Counted from the stretch's first letter, positions 1 to 9,633 are shown. The stretch is DNA of 64,000 nucleotides from Tamlana crocina (GCA_040429635.1 CP158972.1:1374001-1438000); one strand, 5' to 3'. A program made the numbers and translations. The notes: a model not told the origin generated them from the sequence alone.

Positions 1-1
1 T

Positions 2-502
2 GTGGGAAGACAATTGTTTGAGGCGCCTTTATGGATGTACCCAAAGCAAATTGATCAATTAATTTCTTTAAAAACAAGTGAAGAAATCTCAGAGGAACAA
101 AATCGGGTTTTATTAATGTTATTGAGCTCGGGTATGCTTTATAATTTAAGTCAGAAATCGATTCAATACGAGGATGCCTACACGGTTCCAGAATTTTTAA
201 ATGATTTAAAGAAAACAGTTTGGATAAAATTTAAAGGTGATGAAAAATTTGATTTTTATAGACGAAGCCTTCAGCGCAGCTATGTTGAAAAAATAGAAAA
301 GCTGCTCGTAACGTCATCAGAAAAATTATTAACCACAGCTCAGCGAAGTGATGTTGTTTTATATGCAAAGCAACACCTTTTAGAGCTAAAAAAAACAGTT
401 AATAGATTAATAAAAGGAGAGAAGGGGATCAATAAATCTCATTTAGAGTTTATTTTATTAGAGATTGAAAAAATCAATAAAAAAATCAATAAAACAACAT
501 GA
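2..502 (+). CDS. C-terminal part of a zinc-dependent metalloprotease (DUF5117/DUF4953 type), 5' end outside window
   Basis: The frame is open from the window edge, so this is the tail of a longer gene. What remains (about 166 residues) is helical and charged, with the stretch FYRRSLQRSYVEKIEKLL followed by a region ending in an ALxxLKK-like helix. This looks like the C-terminal helical domain of the large Bacteroidota secreted metallopeptidases with DUF5117 and DUF4953. The catalytic HExxH part would lie upstream and cannot be seen, so the family call rests on remembered resemblance. The stop overlaps the start of the next gene (ATGA), so the two are probably cotranscribed. Confidence 0.55.
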   Translation: MGRQLFEAPLWMYPKQIDQLISLKTSEEISEEQNRVLLMLLSSGMLYNLSQKSIQYEDAYTVPEFLNDLKKTVWIKFKGDEKFDFYRRSLQRSYVEKIEKLLVTSSEKLLTTAQRSDVVLYAKQHLLELKKTVNRLIKGEKGINKSHLEFILLEIEKINKKINKTT

Positions 503-1020
503 AAAAATTATTAATAGCATTAGCTTTAGGTATATGCAGTTATTCACAAGCTCAATTATCATCTAGCCAAGAAGTTTCCGAAGATTTGGTTGAAAAAAGA
601 GAAGTACTTAAACGGAAAATCACAGATAATTATTTGAAAATAAAGGAACACCTATTACAATCTGATAGTGAAGGAGCGATATCTCATTCTATAGAGTTTA
701 AAAATTCCCTAAACCTCTTTAAATTCAAAAAGTTAACTTTAGATCAAATGAGCGAGGCTACAAAAATACGAACAGAACTTATAGAAGTAGCGTCTCAGTT
801 AACCGAAACCTCAAACATAAATCATCAACGTGTGTTTTTTGAAAGTCTTTCTGTAAAGTTTTGGAAAATTGCAGATAAGCTGAAAGCAGATAATGTTGAA
901 TTACATCAGCAAATATGTCCAATGACAGGTGTTACCTGGGTAAGCGATAGTAAAGAAATTAAAAATCCATACTACCCTAAAAATATGTTGTCTTGCGGAG
1001 AAGTTAAAGCAAGTATGTAA
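499..1020 (+). CDS. Secreted DUF3347 domain protein
   Basis: 173 residues with a short signal peptide (MKKLLIALALGICSYSQAQ). The C-terminal half carries the DUF3347 pattern: a helical region, then CPMTGVTWVSDSKEIKNPYY and a final LSCGEV. In Bacteroidota this domain occurs in periplasmic proteins and efflux adaptors linked to copper and other heavy metals; the paired Cys and Met residues (CPM, SCGE) are the likely ligands. The same domain appears at the C-terminus of the adaptor protein ending at 8521 (CPMADNNNG, LKCGG). The start overlaps the upstream stop by 4 bases. Metal binding is inferred from family and context. Confidence 0.8.
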   Translation: MKKLLIALALGICSYSQAQLSSSQEVSEDLVEKREVLKRKITDNYLKIKEHLLQSDSEGAISHSIEFKNSLNLFKFKKLTLDQMSEATKIRTELIEVASQLTETSNINHQRVFFESLSVKFWKIADKLKADNVELHQQICPMTGVTWVSDSKEIKNPYYPKNMLSCGEVKASM

Positions 1021-1073
1021 TAGTTTAGTGTAATGAGTGTCTAGTAATTTATTAATACTGAATTAGTCTTTTT

Positions 1074-1107
1074 GACCGGCGTCATTGTGGTCGTCGGTCT
1101 TTTTTTT
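1074..1107 (+). terminator. Rho-independent terminator after DUF3347 gene
   Basis: 8-bp stem GACCGGCG/CGTCGGTC (one G-U pair) with a 10-nt loop, followed by eight T residues. It separates the metalloprotease/DUF3347 unit from the HYC_CC_PP gene. Confidence 0.8.
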
Positions 1108-1281
1108 GAGTTAGCTTATAAGCATACTTTTAAGACACGTTTATGATTAGTTTTAGCAAGATGCGCAAATCCTTTACTGCTATTTTTATATTCTAAAACT
1201 AAGAAAGATATTACGATAGAGGTTATTTGTAGAACGTTTCTTTAAAATATGCCCATAACCTCTACAATTAATTAAATTTCG

Positions 1282-1289
1282 TAAATTTG
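1282..1289 (+). promoter_or_regulatory. Putative -7 box of the HYC_CC_PP gene
   Basis: TAAATTTG fits the Bacteroidota -7 consensus TAnnTTTG. No good TTG lies 17-23 bases upstream, so the call is weak. It ends only 8 bases before the ATG at 1298, which would make the transcript nearly leaderless. Confidence 0.35.
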
Positions 1290-1297
1290 TATTGCTA

Positions 1298-1714
1298 ATG
1301 GAAAAATTATCTTATAAAATAATGGCTTTGTTAATGGCGGTATTAGTATTAATTACTACAACGTCGTTTACTATCGATATGCATTATTGTGGGGATACTT
1401 TAGTAAAAATGGCTCTTTTTAAAAAAGCCAAAGACTGTGGCATGGAAATGGAAAAACCATCTGCTGATGAAGGCTGTTCTATTACCAAAAAAAATTGTTG
1501 TGACGATAAGCAATTATCAATTGAAGGTCAAGATGAGTTACAATTAACCGTTGATAAAATTTCTTTTAAGCAACAAGTATTCATTGCAACTTTCGTATAT
1601 ACTTACATAAACCTTTTTGAAAAGTATAATTTAGATATAAACTCTTTTATAGAGTATAAACCACCTTTGGTCGTCAGGCATTTATACAAGCTTGATGAGA
1701 CTTACCTAATTTGA
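1298..1714 (+). CDS. HYC_CC_PP family protein
   Basis: 138 residues when started at the ATG at 1298; a TTG two codons upstream also lies in frame but is less likely. There is an N-terminal hydrophobic segment or signal peptide, then the motifs that name the family: HYCGDTL near residue 30, a cysteine group (DCGMEME, GCSITKKNCCDD) and a C-terminal YKPPLVVRHLY. The family is common in Bacteroidota directly upstream of CusA-type pumps, as here. Six cysteines plus Met and His suggest metal binding in the envelope. The mechanism is not established. It probably acts in copper or mixed heavy-metal handling with the pump genes that follow. Confidence 0.82.
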   Translation: MEKLSYKIMALLMAVLVLITTTSFTIDMHYCGDTLVKMALFKKAKDCGMEMEKPSADEGCSITKKNCCDDKQLSIEGQDELQLTVDKISFKQQVFIATFVYTYINLFEKYNLDINSFIEYKPPLVVRHLYKLDETYLI

Positions 1715-1740
1715 TTTTTTAAACAATAGACTGTGTAATC

Positions 1741-1794
1741 CTATGACTTTTTGTCATGAGGATAGTTTGCTGTATTCGGTGTTGTACTAACACC
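1741..1794 (+). other. Two small hairpins upstream of the efflux pump gene
   Basis: ATCCTATGAC-ttttt-GTCATGAGGAT (imperfect) at about 1739-1764 and GGTGTT-gtact-AACACC (perfect 6-bp stem) at 1778-1794. Neither is followed by a T-run, so they are not ordinary terminators. They lie in the leader between the HYC_CC_PP gene and the pump gene at 1824 and could be operators or mRNA processing/stability structures. Confidence 0.35.
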
Positions 1795-1823
1795 ATTGTC
1801 TAATTGTTTAATTATCAGAGCCA

Positions 1824-4800
1824 ATGCTAAACAAAAGCATCAAATTCTTAATTGAAAATAAACTCGTAGCAGTTTTATTACTTGTTCTTTTTATAGGTTG
1901 GGGTACTATAAATGCACCTTTTAATTGGGATACAAGTTTTTTACCAAGCAATCCTGTAGCAGTAGATGCTATTCCAGATATTGGTGAAAACCAACAAATC
2001 GTATTTGCCAAATGGGAAGGTCGTTCGCCACAAGATATTGAAGACCAAATTACCTATCCATTAACCACTTCATTATTGGGTGTTCCAGGAGTAAAAACCA
2101 TTCGTAGCTCGTCTATGTTTGGATTTTCAAGTATCTATATCATTTTCGAAGAAGATATAGAATTTTACTGGAGCAGAAGTCGTATTCTCGAAAAATTAAA
2201 TTCCTTACCAAGTGGTTTATTACCAGATGGTGTTAATCCAGCATTGGGTCCAGATGCTACGGGACTCGGACAAATATTTTGGTACACCCTTGAAGGTCGA
2301 GACGAAAACGGAAACGTAACCGGAGGATGGGATTTACACGAATTGCGTAGTATTCAAGATTACTATGTAAAATATGCGTTGTCTTCAGCAAGTGGTGTTT
2401 CAGAGGTCGCATCCATTGGTGGATATGTTCAAGAATATCAAGTTGATGTGAATCCTGAATTGATGCGTCAATACAATATAGGTTTGCAACATATTGTAAA
2501 AGCAGTTAAAGAAAGTAATAGAGATATTGGGGCACAAACCCTTGAAATCAATCAAGCAGAATATTTGGTACGTGGTTTGGGTTATGTCAAATCTATAGAA
2601 GATATCGAAAATGCAGTAGTAACTTCGGAAGATTACACAGCTATCAAAATTAAAGATGTGGCGAAAGTCTCTTTAAGTCCTGCAACAAGACGTGGAATAT
2701 TAGACAAAGAAGGTGCGGAAGTGGTTGGTGGTGTAGTAGTAGCACGTTATGGTGCTAACCCAATGAAAGTCATTAACAATGTAAAAGCCAAAATAAACGA
2801 ATTAAGCGCAGGACTACCTTCAAAAGTATTGTCTGATGGAAGAACATCACAAGTGACTATAGTACCATTTTACGACCGTACAGAATTGATTCAAGAAACG
2901 TTAGGCACATTAAACGAAGCCTTAACTTTAGAAATTCTAGTCACCATTTTGGTCATTATCATTATGGTATTTAATCTTCGTGCTTCCGTATTAATCTCTG
3001 GTTTATTACCTGTTGCAGTTTTAATGGTATTTATAGCAATGAAGATCTTTGGTATCGATGCCAATATTGTAGCACTATCAGGTATTGCTATTGCTATTGG
3101 TACGATGGTCGATGTTGGTGTCATACTTTCAGAAAACATCATAAGGCATTTAGACGAAAACGAAAACAAATTACCAATAAACACAGTCGTTTACAACGCA
3201 ACAGCAGAAGTTTCAGGAGCAATCGTAACAGCAGTAATGACAACCATTATCAGTTTTATTCCTGTATTTACAATGATTGGTGCTGAAGGAAAACTATTTA
3301 GACCATTAGCATTCACAAAAACCTTTGCATTAACATCGTCCATAATTGTAGCCTTATTTTTAATACCGCCTTTTGCTGCCTTTTTATTCCGAAAAAAGAG
3401 TATTCAACCCCATTTTAAATATGTTTTAAACGGAATTTTAATAGTATTGGGAACAGCAGCAATAATTTATGGGTATTGGTTGGGAATCATACTAATCGCT
3501 TTTGGTGTGGCTACTTTGCTAAATCTTCAAAATACGATTTCAGACAAACAGACAAACTTTGCCAACATTATCATTTCGGCTTCGGCAATAGTATTTCTAT
3601 TAGCAGAATATTGGCGGCCGTTAGGCGTAAATAAAAGCATCTTCATAAACCTCATTTTTGTAGCGATTATTTGTTTTGGCTTGTTAGGTGTATTTGCATT
3701 ATTCATTAAATACTATAAACGTATTTTAAGATGGTGTTTAGACCATAAATTATTATTTCTTTCAATACCTACAGCAATTGTCATAGCAGGATTTATCATA
3801 ATGAAAAACACAGGTAAAGAGTTTATGCCATCATTAAACGAAGGTTCATTTCTGTTAATGCCTACCTCAATGCCACATTCTGGAGTAGAAGAAAATAAGC
3901 GCGTTTTACAGCAATTGGATATGGCTGTAGCTAGTATTCCAGAGATAAAAACCGTTGTAGGTAAAGCAGGAAGAACTGAATCGGCTTTAGATCCTGCGCC
4001 ATTATCAATGTATGAAAATATCATTCAATACAAACCTGAATATATGCTGAATGATAAAGGGGCACGTCAGCGTTTCAAAGTGAACGATGATGGTGAGTAT
4101 GTATTAAAAAACGGAATGTCATTGCGAGCGGAACAACGTAGAGCGTGGCAATCTCTCAATGTAAAAGAACAATTAATCCCAGACGATAATGGCGAGTTTT
4201 ACAGAAACTGGCGACCAGAAATACAATCGCCAGACGATATTTGGAACGAAATTGTAAAAGCCACCAAATTACCAGGAGTCACATCAGCACCAAAATTACA
4301 ACCTATCGAAACCCGATTGGTAATGCTACAAACAGGTATGCGTGCGCCAATGGGAATTAAAATTAAAGGTCAAGATTTAAAAGAAATTGAAGCATTTGGT
4401 ATGCAATTAGAAACCATTTTAAAAGAAGCTGAAGGTGTAAAGAATGAAGCCGTTTTTGCAGACCGTATTGTAGGTAAACCGTATTTACTTATTGATATTG
4501 ACAGAGAAAAAATTGCACGTTATGGTGTAAGTATTGATGACGTACAAAATATATTAAAAGTAGCTGTTGGCGGAATGGTATTAACCCAAACCGTTGAAGG
4601 TCGTGAGCGTTATGGCGTTCGTGTGCGCTACCCAAGAGAATTAAGAGCTAACCCAACCGATTTACAGCAAATTTATGTACCTGTTGAAAAAGGCAGCCCT
4701 GTACCTTTAAGCGAATTGGCAACCATTCGTTACGAGCAAGGTCCACAAGTCATAAAAAGTGAAGATACCTTTTTAGTAGGCTATGTGTTGTTTGATAAAA

Positions 4801-5525
4801 TGGATGGCTATGCTGAAGTAAATGTAGTTGAAAATGCACAGGCAATGATTCAAAGCAAGATTGATACAGGTGAATTAATAGTACCAAAAGGCATTAACTA
4901 TCAATTTACAGGAACTTACGAAAACCAATTACGTGCCGAAAAAACATTGTCAATCGTTGTACCATTGGCATTAGCAATCATCTTTTTAATTCTGTACTTC
5001 CAATTCCGTTCGGTGGGTACATCGTTAATGGTTTTTACAGGTATTGCAGTGGCGTTTGCAGGTGGCTTTTTAATGATATGGCTGTACGGGCAATCGTGGT
5101 TTTTAAACTTCAATGTCTTTGGTGAAAACCTGCGCGATTTATTCCATATGCACACCATTAATTTAAGTGTCGCAGTCTGGGTAGGCTTTATTGCACTCTT
5201 TGGTATTGCCACCGATGATGGTGTTGTAATGGCAACCTACTTAACGCAAACATTCGATAGAAATTCACCAGAAACAAAAAAGGAAGTTAGAGCATCTATT
5301 GTAGAAGCAGGTGAAAAACGCATTAGGCCGTGTTTAATGACTACAGCAACAACCATTTTAGCACTCTTGCCAGTACTTACATCCACAGGACGTGGTAGCG
5401 ATATTATGATTCCTATGGCAATACCGAGTTTCGGTGGAATGTTAATCGCTTTAATCACCTTATTTGTTGTGCCAGTTTTATATGGCTGGAAAGCCGAAGT
5501 TCAACTTAAAAGAGCATCAAAATGA
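1824..5525 (+). CDS. CusA/CzcA-family heavy-metal efflux RND permease
   Basis: 1233 residues. This is the inner-membrane proton-driven pump of a tripartite heavy-metal efflux complex. Typical RND features are visible: a first TM helix near residues 10-30; the porter motif PDIGENQQIVFAKWEGRSPQ; a TM cluster around residues 350-600 with the GTMVDVGVILSENI helix, equivalent to the proton-relay region; a second periplasmic loop; and a second TM cluster with GIATDDGVVMATY and the MTTATTILALLPVL helix. It is longer than E. coli CusA (1047), mainly through extra hydrophobic and loop segments near residues 520-640, which is usual for Bacteroidota homologues. The stop overlaps the next start (ATGA). 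Copper/silver rather than Co/Zn/Cd is inferred from the neighbouring DUF3347, HYC_CC_PP and HMA proteins. Confidence 0.93.
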   Translation: MLNKSIKFLIENKLVAVLLLVLFIGWGTINAPFNWDTSFLPSNPVAVDAIPDIGENQQIVFAKWEGRSPQDIEDQITYPLTTSLLGVPGVKTIRSSSMFGFSSIYIIFEEDIEFYWSRSRILEKLNSLPSGLLPDGVNPALGPDATGLGQIFWYTLEGRDENGNVTGGWDLHELRSIQDYYVKYALSSASGVSEVASIGGYVQEYQVDVNPELMRQYNIGLQHIVKAVKESNRDIGAQTLEINQAEYLVRGLGYVKSIEDIENAVVTSEDYTAIKIKDVAKVSLSPATRRGILDKEGAEVVGGVVVARYGANPMKVINNVKAKINELSAGLPSKVLSDGRTSQVTIVPFYDRTELIQETLGTLNEALTLEILVTILVIIIMVFNLRASVLISGLLPVAVLMVFIAMKIFGIDANIVALSGIAIAIGTMVDVGVILSENIIRHLDENENKLPINTVVYNATAEVSGAIVTAVMTTIISFIPVFTMIGAEGKLFRPLAFTKTFALTSSIIVALFLIPPFAAFLFRKKSIQPHFKYVLNGILIVLGTAAIIYGYWLGIILIAFGVATLLNLQNTISDKQTNFANIIISASAIVFLLAEYWRPLGVNKSIFINLIFVAIICFGLLGVFALFIKYYKRILRWCLDHKLLFLSIPTAIVIAGFIIMKNTGKEFMPSLNEGSFLLMPTSMPHSGVEENKRVLQQLDMAVASIPEIKTVVGKAGRTESALDPAPLSMYENIIQYKPEYMLNDKGARQRFKVNDDGEYVLKNGMSLRAEQRRAWQSLNVKEQLIPDDNGEFYRNWRPEIQSPDDIWNEIVKATKLPGVTSAPKLQPIETRLVMLQTGMRAPMGIKIKGQDLKEIEAFGMQLETILKEAEGVKNEAVFADRIVGKPYLLIDIDREKIARYGVSIDDVQNILKVAVGGMVLTQTVEGRERYGVRVRYPRELRANPTDLQQIYVPVEKGSPVPLSELATIRYEQGPQVIKSEDTFLVGYVLFDKMDGYAEVNVVENAQAMIQSKIDTGELIVPKGINYQFTGTYENQLRAEKTLSIVVPLALAIIFLILYFQFRSVGTSLMVFTGIAVAFAGGFLMIWLYGQSWFLNFNVFGENLRDLFHMHTINLSVAVWVGFIALFGIATDDGVVMATYLTQTFDRNSPETKKEVRASIVEAGEKRIRPCLMTTATTILALLPVLTSTGRGSDIMIPMAIPSFGGMLIALITLFVVPVLYGWKAEVQLKRASK

Positions 5526-6745
5526 AATATATAAAAACAATCTTTTTTCTTTTTTCTATTCTCTTTTGTCTCAATGGGAGTGCTCAACAGTTAGAAACAT
5601 TAATTAATGAAGCGTTAGAAAACAATCCCGAGATTCAAAAATTCGAGTTGCAATACAAAAGAGTTTCAGAAAAAATAAACGAAGTTAACACTATCCCAAA
5701 CACCGAATTTGGTGTGGGTTATTTTGTAAGTGAACCAGAAACACGAACAGGGGCACAACGGTTTAAGGTGTCAGCAAAACAAATGGTACCTTGGTTTGGT
5801 ACAATTGCCTCTCGTGAAGATTATATCACGTCACTTGCTGATGTTAAATATCAAGATGTCGTTATTGCGAAACGCAAACTTATGACTTCGGTATCTCAAT
5901 TCTACTACAATCTATATGGAAACCATGCAAAACAGCAAGTGTTGAATGATAACATCAAATTGTTGAAAACCTACGAAACTATGGCTTTGACTTCTGTTGA
6001 GGTAGGTAAAGCATCCGCAGTAGATGTATTGCGTTTACAAATGCGGCAAAACGATTTGCAGCAGCTTAAAGATGTGTTGCAACGACAGTTTTTAGCAGAA
6101 CAAACCAATTTTAATAACCTTTTGAATAGGAATAGTACGATTAAAGTTTCAGTTCTAGATAGCTTAACTATTCCTATGGAAGATTTTGAAGTTAATACTG
6201 AAAATCTATCGGTACATCCTGAATTGGTAAAGTTTGACAAACTCTATCAGTCTGTAGAAAAGTCAGAATTACTAAATCAAAAAGAAAGCGGTCCAATGAT
6301 TGGTTTTGGGTTGGATTATATCAATGTAAAAGAACGGCCAGATATGAGTTTTTCAGATAATGGTAAAGATATTCTAATGCCAATGGTATCGGTGTCCATT
6401 CCCATATTTAAAAAAAAGTACAAATCGGTTACCAAGCAAAACGAACTGGAACAACAGGAAATCAATTATCAAAAACAAGAGCGTTTAAACAGTTTAAAAA
6501 CGTTATTAGATAAGACAATTAACGAACGTATTTCTGCACGAATAAGTTATGCTACACAAACCAAAAATTTAAAACAAGCCAAAGATGCAGAAGACATCAT
6601 AATTAAAAGCTATGAAACAGGATCGGTAGATTTTAACGATGTTTTGGATGTACTAGAACTGCAGTTAAAGTTCCAAATAAACCAAATAGAGTCTATAAAG
6701 AGCTACTATGTGCAAAGCACAATAATTAATTATTTAATACAGTAA
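5522..6745 (+). CDS. TolC family outer membrane channel (CusC/CzcC-like)
   Basis: 407 residues with a signal peptide ending at about AQQ (residue 22). The body is two repeats of long coiled-coil helices (about 30-215 and 230-405) joined by short strand segments, as in outer membrane efflux proteins. It overlaps the pump gene by 4 bases and is followed after 3 bases by the adaptor gene, so the three parts of the tripartite pump are translated together. It forms the outer membrane exit duct. Confidence 0.9.
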   Translation: MKYIKTIFFLFSILFCLNGSAQQLETLINEALENNPEIQKFELQYKRVSEKINEVNTIPNTEFGVGYFVSEPETRTGAQRFKVSAKQMVPWFGTIASREDYITSLADVKYQDVVIAKRKLMTSVSQFYYNLYGNHAKQQVLNDNIKLLKTYETMALTSVEVGKASAVDVLRLQMRQNDLQQLKDVLQRQFLAEQTNFNNLLNRNSTIKVSVLDSLTIPMEDFEVNTENLSVHPELVKFDKLYQSVEKSELLNQKESGPMIGFGLDYINVKERPDMSFSDNGKDILMPMVSVSIPIFKKKYKSVTKQNELEQQEINYQKQERLNSLKTLLDKTINERISARISYATQTKNLKQAKDAEDIIIKSYETGSVDFNDVLDVLELQLKFQINQIESIKSYYVQSTIINYLIQ

Positions 6746-6748
6746 AAA

Positions 6749-8521
6749 ATGAAAAATAATAAAATAGTCATATATATTGGGTTACTCGTAGTGGGTGTAT
6801 TATTGGGGTGGTTGCTATTTGGTGGTTCATCAAAAGAAGAGGCAGACCATAATCACAATGAAGTTACAGAAGCTAATCAGATGTGGACGTGTTCTATGCA
6901 CCCACAAATTATGCAACCACAACCAGGTGATTGTCCCATTTGTGGTATGGACTTAATTCCTGCCGAAGCTGGAGCAGATGGTTTAACGGCAGACCAGTTT
7001 AAATTAACCGCTAATGCTATGGCTTTGGCCAATATTCAAACTACGGTGGTTGGTAATGATGCAATAGAAAATGGGAGCATAAAATTATCGGGTAAAATAG
7101 CCGAAAATGAAGAGACTAATGCTGTGCAAGTGAGTTATTTTTCTGGAAGGATTGAGCGTTTAAATATCGGTTTTACAGGTGAGGAAGTGCGTAAAGGGCA
7201 ACTTTTAGCAACCATTTATTCTCCAGAATTATATGCAGCACAGCAAGAGTTAATTACAGCATCATCTTTAAAGGAATCGCAAACCGAATTATATAAGGCT
7301 GTTCGTAATAAATTGAAATTGTGGAAACTTTCTGAAAACCAAATCAATCAAATTGAATCATATGGTAAAATCATTGGAAATTTCCCTGTCTATGCTACTG
7401 TTTCAGGTACTGTTACCGAAAAATTAGTAGAACAAGGCGATTATATCAAACAAGGTCAATCGCTGCTTAAAATTGCAAATCTAAATACGGTTTGGGCAAA
7501 TTTTGATGTGTATGAAAATCAAATTGAACAATTCAAAAAAGGTCAAAAAGTTAAAATAATTACCAATGCGTATCCTAATAAAAAATTTAAAGGAAAAATA
7601 GATTTTATAGATCCTGTTTTAAATACCAACACACGTACTGTAGATTTGCGCGTGGTTTTAAATAATAAAGAAGCCATTTTTAAACCAGGAATGTTTGTAA
7701 CCGCAGAAATTGAAAGAACTAAAACCAATACAAAAGAAGTAATAACGATACCATCGTCAGCAGTGCTTTGGACAGGTGAGCGCTCTGTAGTCTATATCAA
7801 AACAAATCCTAATGAACCTATTTTTGAATTGAAAGAAGTGGTATTGGGAAATAAAATAGGAGATAATTATCAGGTACTGGAGGGCTTATATGTAGGAAAT
7901 GAAATTGTTACCAACGGAACATTTACTGTAGATGCTGCTGCACAACTACAAGGCAAAAAATCAATGATGAGCAAGCAAGGTGGTAGAGCAATGACAGGTC
8001 ACGAAGATCATTTAGGTATGGATAATAATTCAAAAAATGAAAGTGACCTTACTAATATGAATGAACGCTTAGAAGTGTCAGAGAAATTTCAAGAGCAATT
8101 AAAAGGGGTATACAATAATTACATCAATTTAAAAGATGCTTTAGTAAAAGAAGACTCAAGAGGTAGTTCACAAAATGCAACTTCTTTACTATTTAATTTA
8201 AGTAAGATAGATGTGAAACTTCTTGAAAATGAAACGCATAATCATTGGATGTCATTAGTAGATGAAATAAAATCTTCTACAACTTCAATAGTCGTTTCAC
8301 AAGACATTAAAACACAAAGGAATCACTTTAAACATTTGTCTTCTCATTTAATAAAAGCGGTTCAAATATTTGGTGTAAATGAAAAGGTATATGTAGAATT
8401 TTGCCCTATGGCAGATAACAATAACGGAGCCTATTGGTTAAGCAAAGTAGAAAAAGTAATCAATCCATATTTTGGTGACGCAATGCTTAAATGTGGTGGG
8501 GTTAAACAAACAATAGAATAA
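6749..8521 (+). CDS. RND periplasmic adaptor with N-terminal heavy-metal-binding domain and C-terminal DUF3347 domain
   Basis: 590 residues: a membrane anchor or signal (residues 6-24), then a heavy-metal-binding domain with the pattern MWTCSMHPQIMQ and CPICGMDLIP (about 44-70). Next come membrane-fusion-protein beta-barrel and lipoyl/hairpin regions (about 90-400), with the typical segments GRIERLNIGFTGEEVRKGQL and YATVSGTVTEKLVEQGDYI. The C-terminal domain (about 440-590) is DUF3347, with CPMADNNNGAYW and LKCGG. It bridges pump and channel; the two metal domains probably collect Cu(I) in the periplasm and hand it over. Its C-terminal domain is paralogous to the protein at 499-1020. It is the last of three tightly packed genes. 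Confidence 0.92.
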   Translation: MKNNKIVIYIGLLVVGVLLGWLLFGGSSKEEADHNHNEVTEANQMWTCSMHPQIMQPQPGDCPICGMDLIPAEAGADGLTADQFKLTANAMALANIQTTVVGNDAIENGSIKLSGKIAENEETNAVQVSYFSGRIERLNIGFTGEEVRKGQLLATIYSPELYAAQQELITASSLKESQTELYKAVRNKLKLWKLSENQINQIESYGKIIGNFPVYATVSGTVTEKLVEQGDYIKQGQSLLKIANLNTVWANFDVYENQIEQFKKGQKVKIITNAYPNKKFKGKIDFIDPVLNTNTRTVDLRVVLNNKEAIFKPGMFVTAEIERTKTNTKEVITIPSSAVLWTGERSVVYIKTNPNEPIFELKEVVLGNKIGDNYQVLEGLYVGNEIVTNGTFTVDAAAQLQGKKSMMSKQGGRAMTGHEDHLGMDNNSKNESDLTNMNERLEVSEKFQEQLKGVYNNYINLKDALVKEDSRGSSQNATSLLFNLSKIDVKLLENETHNHWMSLVDEIKSSTTSIVVSQDIKTQRNHFKHLSSHLIKAVQIFGVNEKVYVEFCPMADNNNGAYWLSKVEKVINPYFGDAMLKCGGVKQTIE

Positions 8522-8553
8522 ATAAACACAGACAATAATTAAATTTTAAAAAA

Positions 8554-8979
8554 ATGAAGAAAGTAATTTTAAGTGTAGCTGTTATAGCAGCTATCGGATT
8601 AACAAGTTGTAAAAACGAAACTAAAAAAGTTGAAGAAGCGACAACAACGGAAGTATCAAAAGAAATCACAATGACAAATTTATCTTTTGGCGTAAGAGGT
8701 AACTGTGGTATGTGTAAAAGTACCATTGAAAAAGCAGCCAATAGTGTAGAAGGTGTTATTGCTGCAAGCTGGAATAAAGACAAAAAGAAAATAGATGTAT
8801 CCTTTAATGGTGATAAAACAGATGCTGTGGCAATTCATAAGGCAATAGCCGCATCTGGTTATGATACCGAAAAAGTGGCAGCTAATAATATGGCTTACAA
8901 CAATTTACCTGAATGCTGCCAATACGACCACGAAATGAATATGAATCAATCAGATAAAATAAAAAGTAAAGATCATTAA
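8554..8979 (+). CDS. Lipoprotein with heavy-metal-associated (HMA) domain
   Basis: 141 residues. The N-terminus is a lipoprotein signal with lipobox LTSC. A ferredoxin-like HMA fold follows (about 45-108) with the CxxC site NCGMCKSTIEKA and the usual EGVIAASWNKDKKKIDVSF strand pattern. The tail has additional potential ligands (ECCQYDHEMNM). It lies 32 bases after the adaptor gene and is probably in the same operon. It is a likely periplasmic copper (or related soft metal) chaperone for the pump. Confidence 0.88.
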   Translation: MKKVILSVAVIAAIGLTSCKNETKKVEEATTTEVSKEITMTNLSFGVRGNCGMCKSTIEKAANSVEGVIAASWNKDKKKIDVSFNGDKTDAVAIHKAIAASGYDTEKVAANNMAYNNLPECCQYDHEMNMNQSDKIKSKDH

Positions 8980-9587
8980 TTCCTAAAGAATGTCTTAGAT
9001 GTTACATTTGTTGTTAAGTATAAATTTTTGGTTTAGTGGAGTTTAAATGTAATGAACAAGACTTAATATGGCATACAGATGTTATCTGTTGTCGTTTAAG
9101 TTTTGTTTTAACCGTGGAGTTTTACCAATAGTATTATCCGAAGTTAGATATATAACCCAACTGTAAAAAGATAATATAGAATTTTAGTAAAGCATCTTTT
9201 TGATGATTCAGGTAGGGCTTTGAGCAAATAGACTTATTGGTGTCGAATCTATACTAAATTCATGTGGTTTGAACTCAATTACAGTTATTGCATATATGAG
9301 TTCATCAAAGTTTCCAGATGATAGTATCCAAAATAATTTTGAGTATGCTAATAACAGCGTATAAGAAGTGGCTTCAATTTTCACTAATGTTTCATCCTTA
9401 AAGATATATGTGCAAGAGTGTCATTACTATCTTCATATGTACTTTTGCTCTGAGAATAGATGATAGTCCAAAATAAAATTCTACAAATAAAAAATTAGAA
9501 AAATTGAATAGAAGGGTCGAAGTCATTTGGGAAAGCAAACTTCGTACTAACTAGGTTTATGGTATCGGCCGTATGTTGAATATAAGC
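8980..9587. other. Non-coding stretch containing gene remnants
   Basis: About 600 bases without an intact gene. The first 240 bases show nothing I recognise. The remainder contains two open fragments that look like pieces of one decayed gene (separate entry at 9224-9554). The stretch ends at the terminator of the tRNA gene. Confidence 0.6.
9224..9554 (+). pseudogene. Decayed gene remnant, C-terminus resembling OmpA-type proteins
   Basis: Two protein-like fragments on the same strand are separated by stops and a frame change. 9224-9361 reads ANRLIGVESILNSCGLNS then ITVIAYMSSSKFPDDSIQ and ends ANNSV plus stop. About 9480-9554 reads STNKKLEKLNRRVEVIWE then SKLRTN plus stop. An LNRRVEV ending is typical of OmpA-like C-terminal domains. 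The composition and the protein-like order suggest a once-intact gene now broken by several changes. The identity is inference only. Confidence 0.4.
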
Positions 9588-9620
9588 GAAAAACCCAAGA
9601 CATTAAATCTTGGGTTTTTC
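9588..9620 (-). terminator. Terminator of the tRNA-Met gene
   Basis: A perfect inverted repeat GAAAAACCCAAGA / TCTTGGGTTTTTC with a 7-nt loop. It lies 14 bases beyond the 3' end of the tRNA gene on the minus strand and ends in five T residues in that direction. It is symmetrical, so it could also stop transcripts arriving from the left. Confidence 0.85.
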
Positions 9621-9633
9621 TTTGTTTATCTAG

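Noticed and set aside
2891-3184. Open minus-strand frames of about 60-130 codons inside the pump gene and many other genes
   Set aside because: They are antisense frames of strongly supported genes, with no start signal or family pattern.
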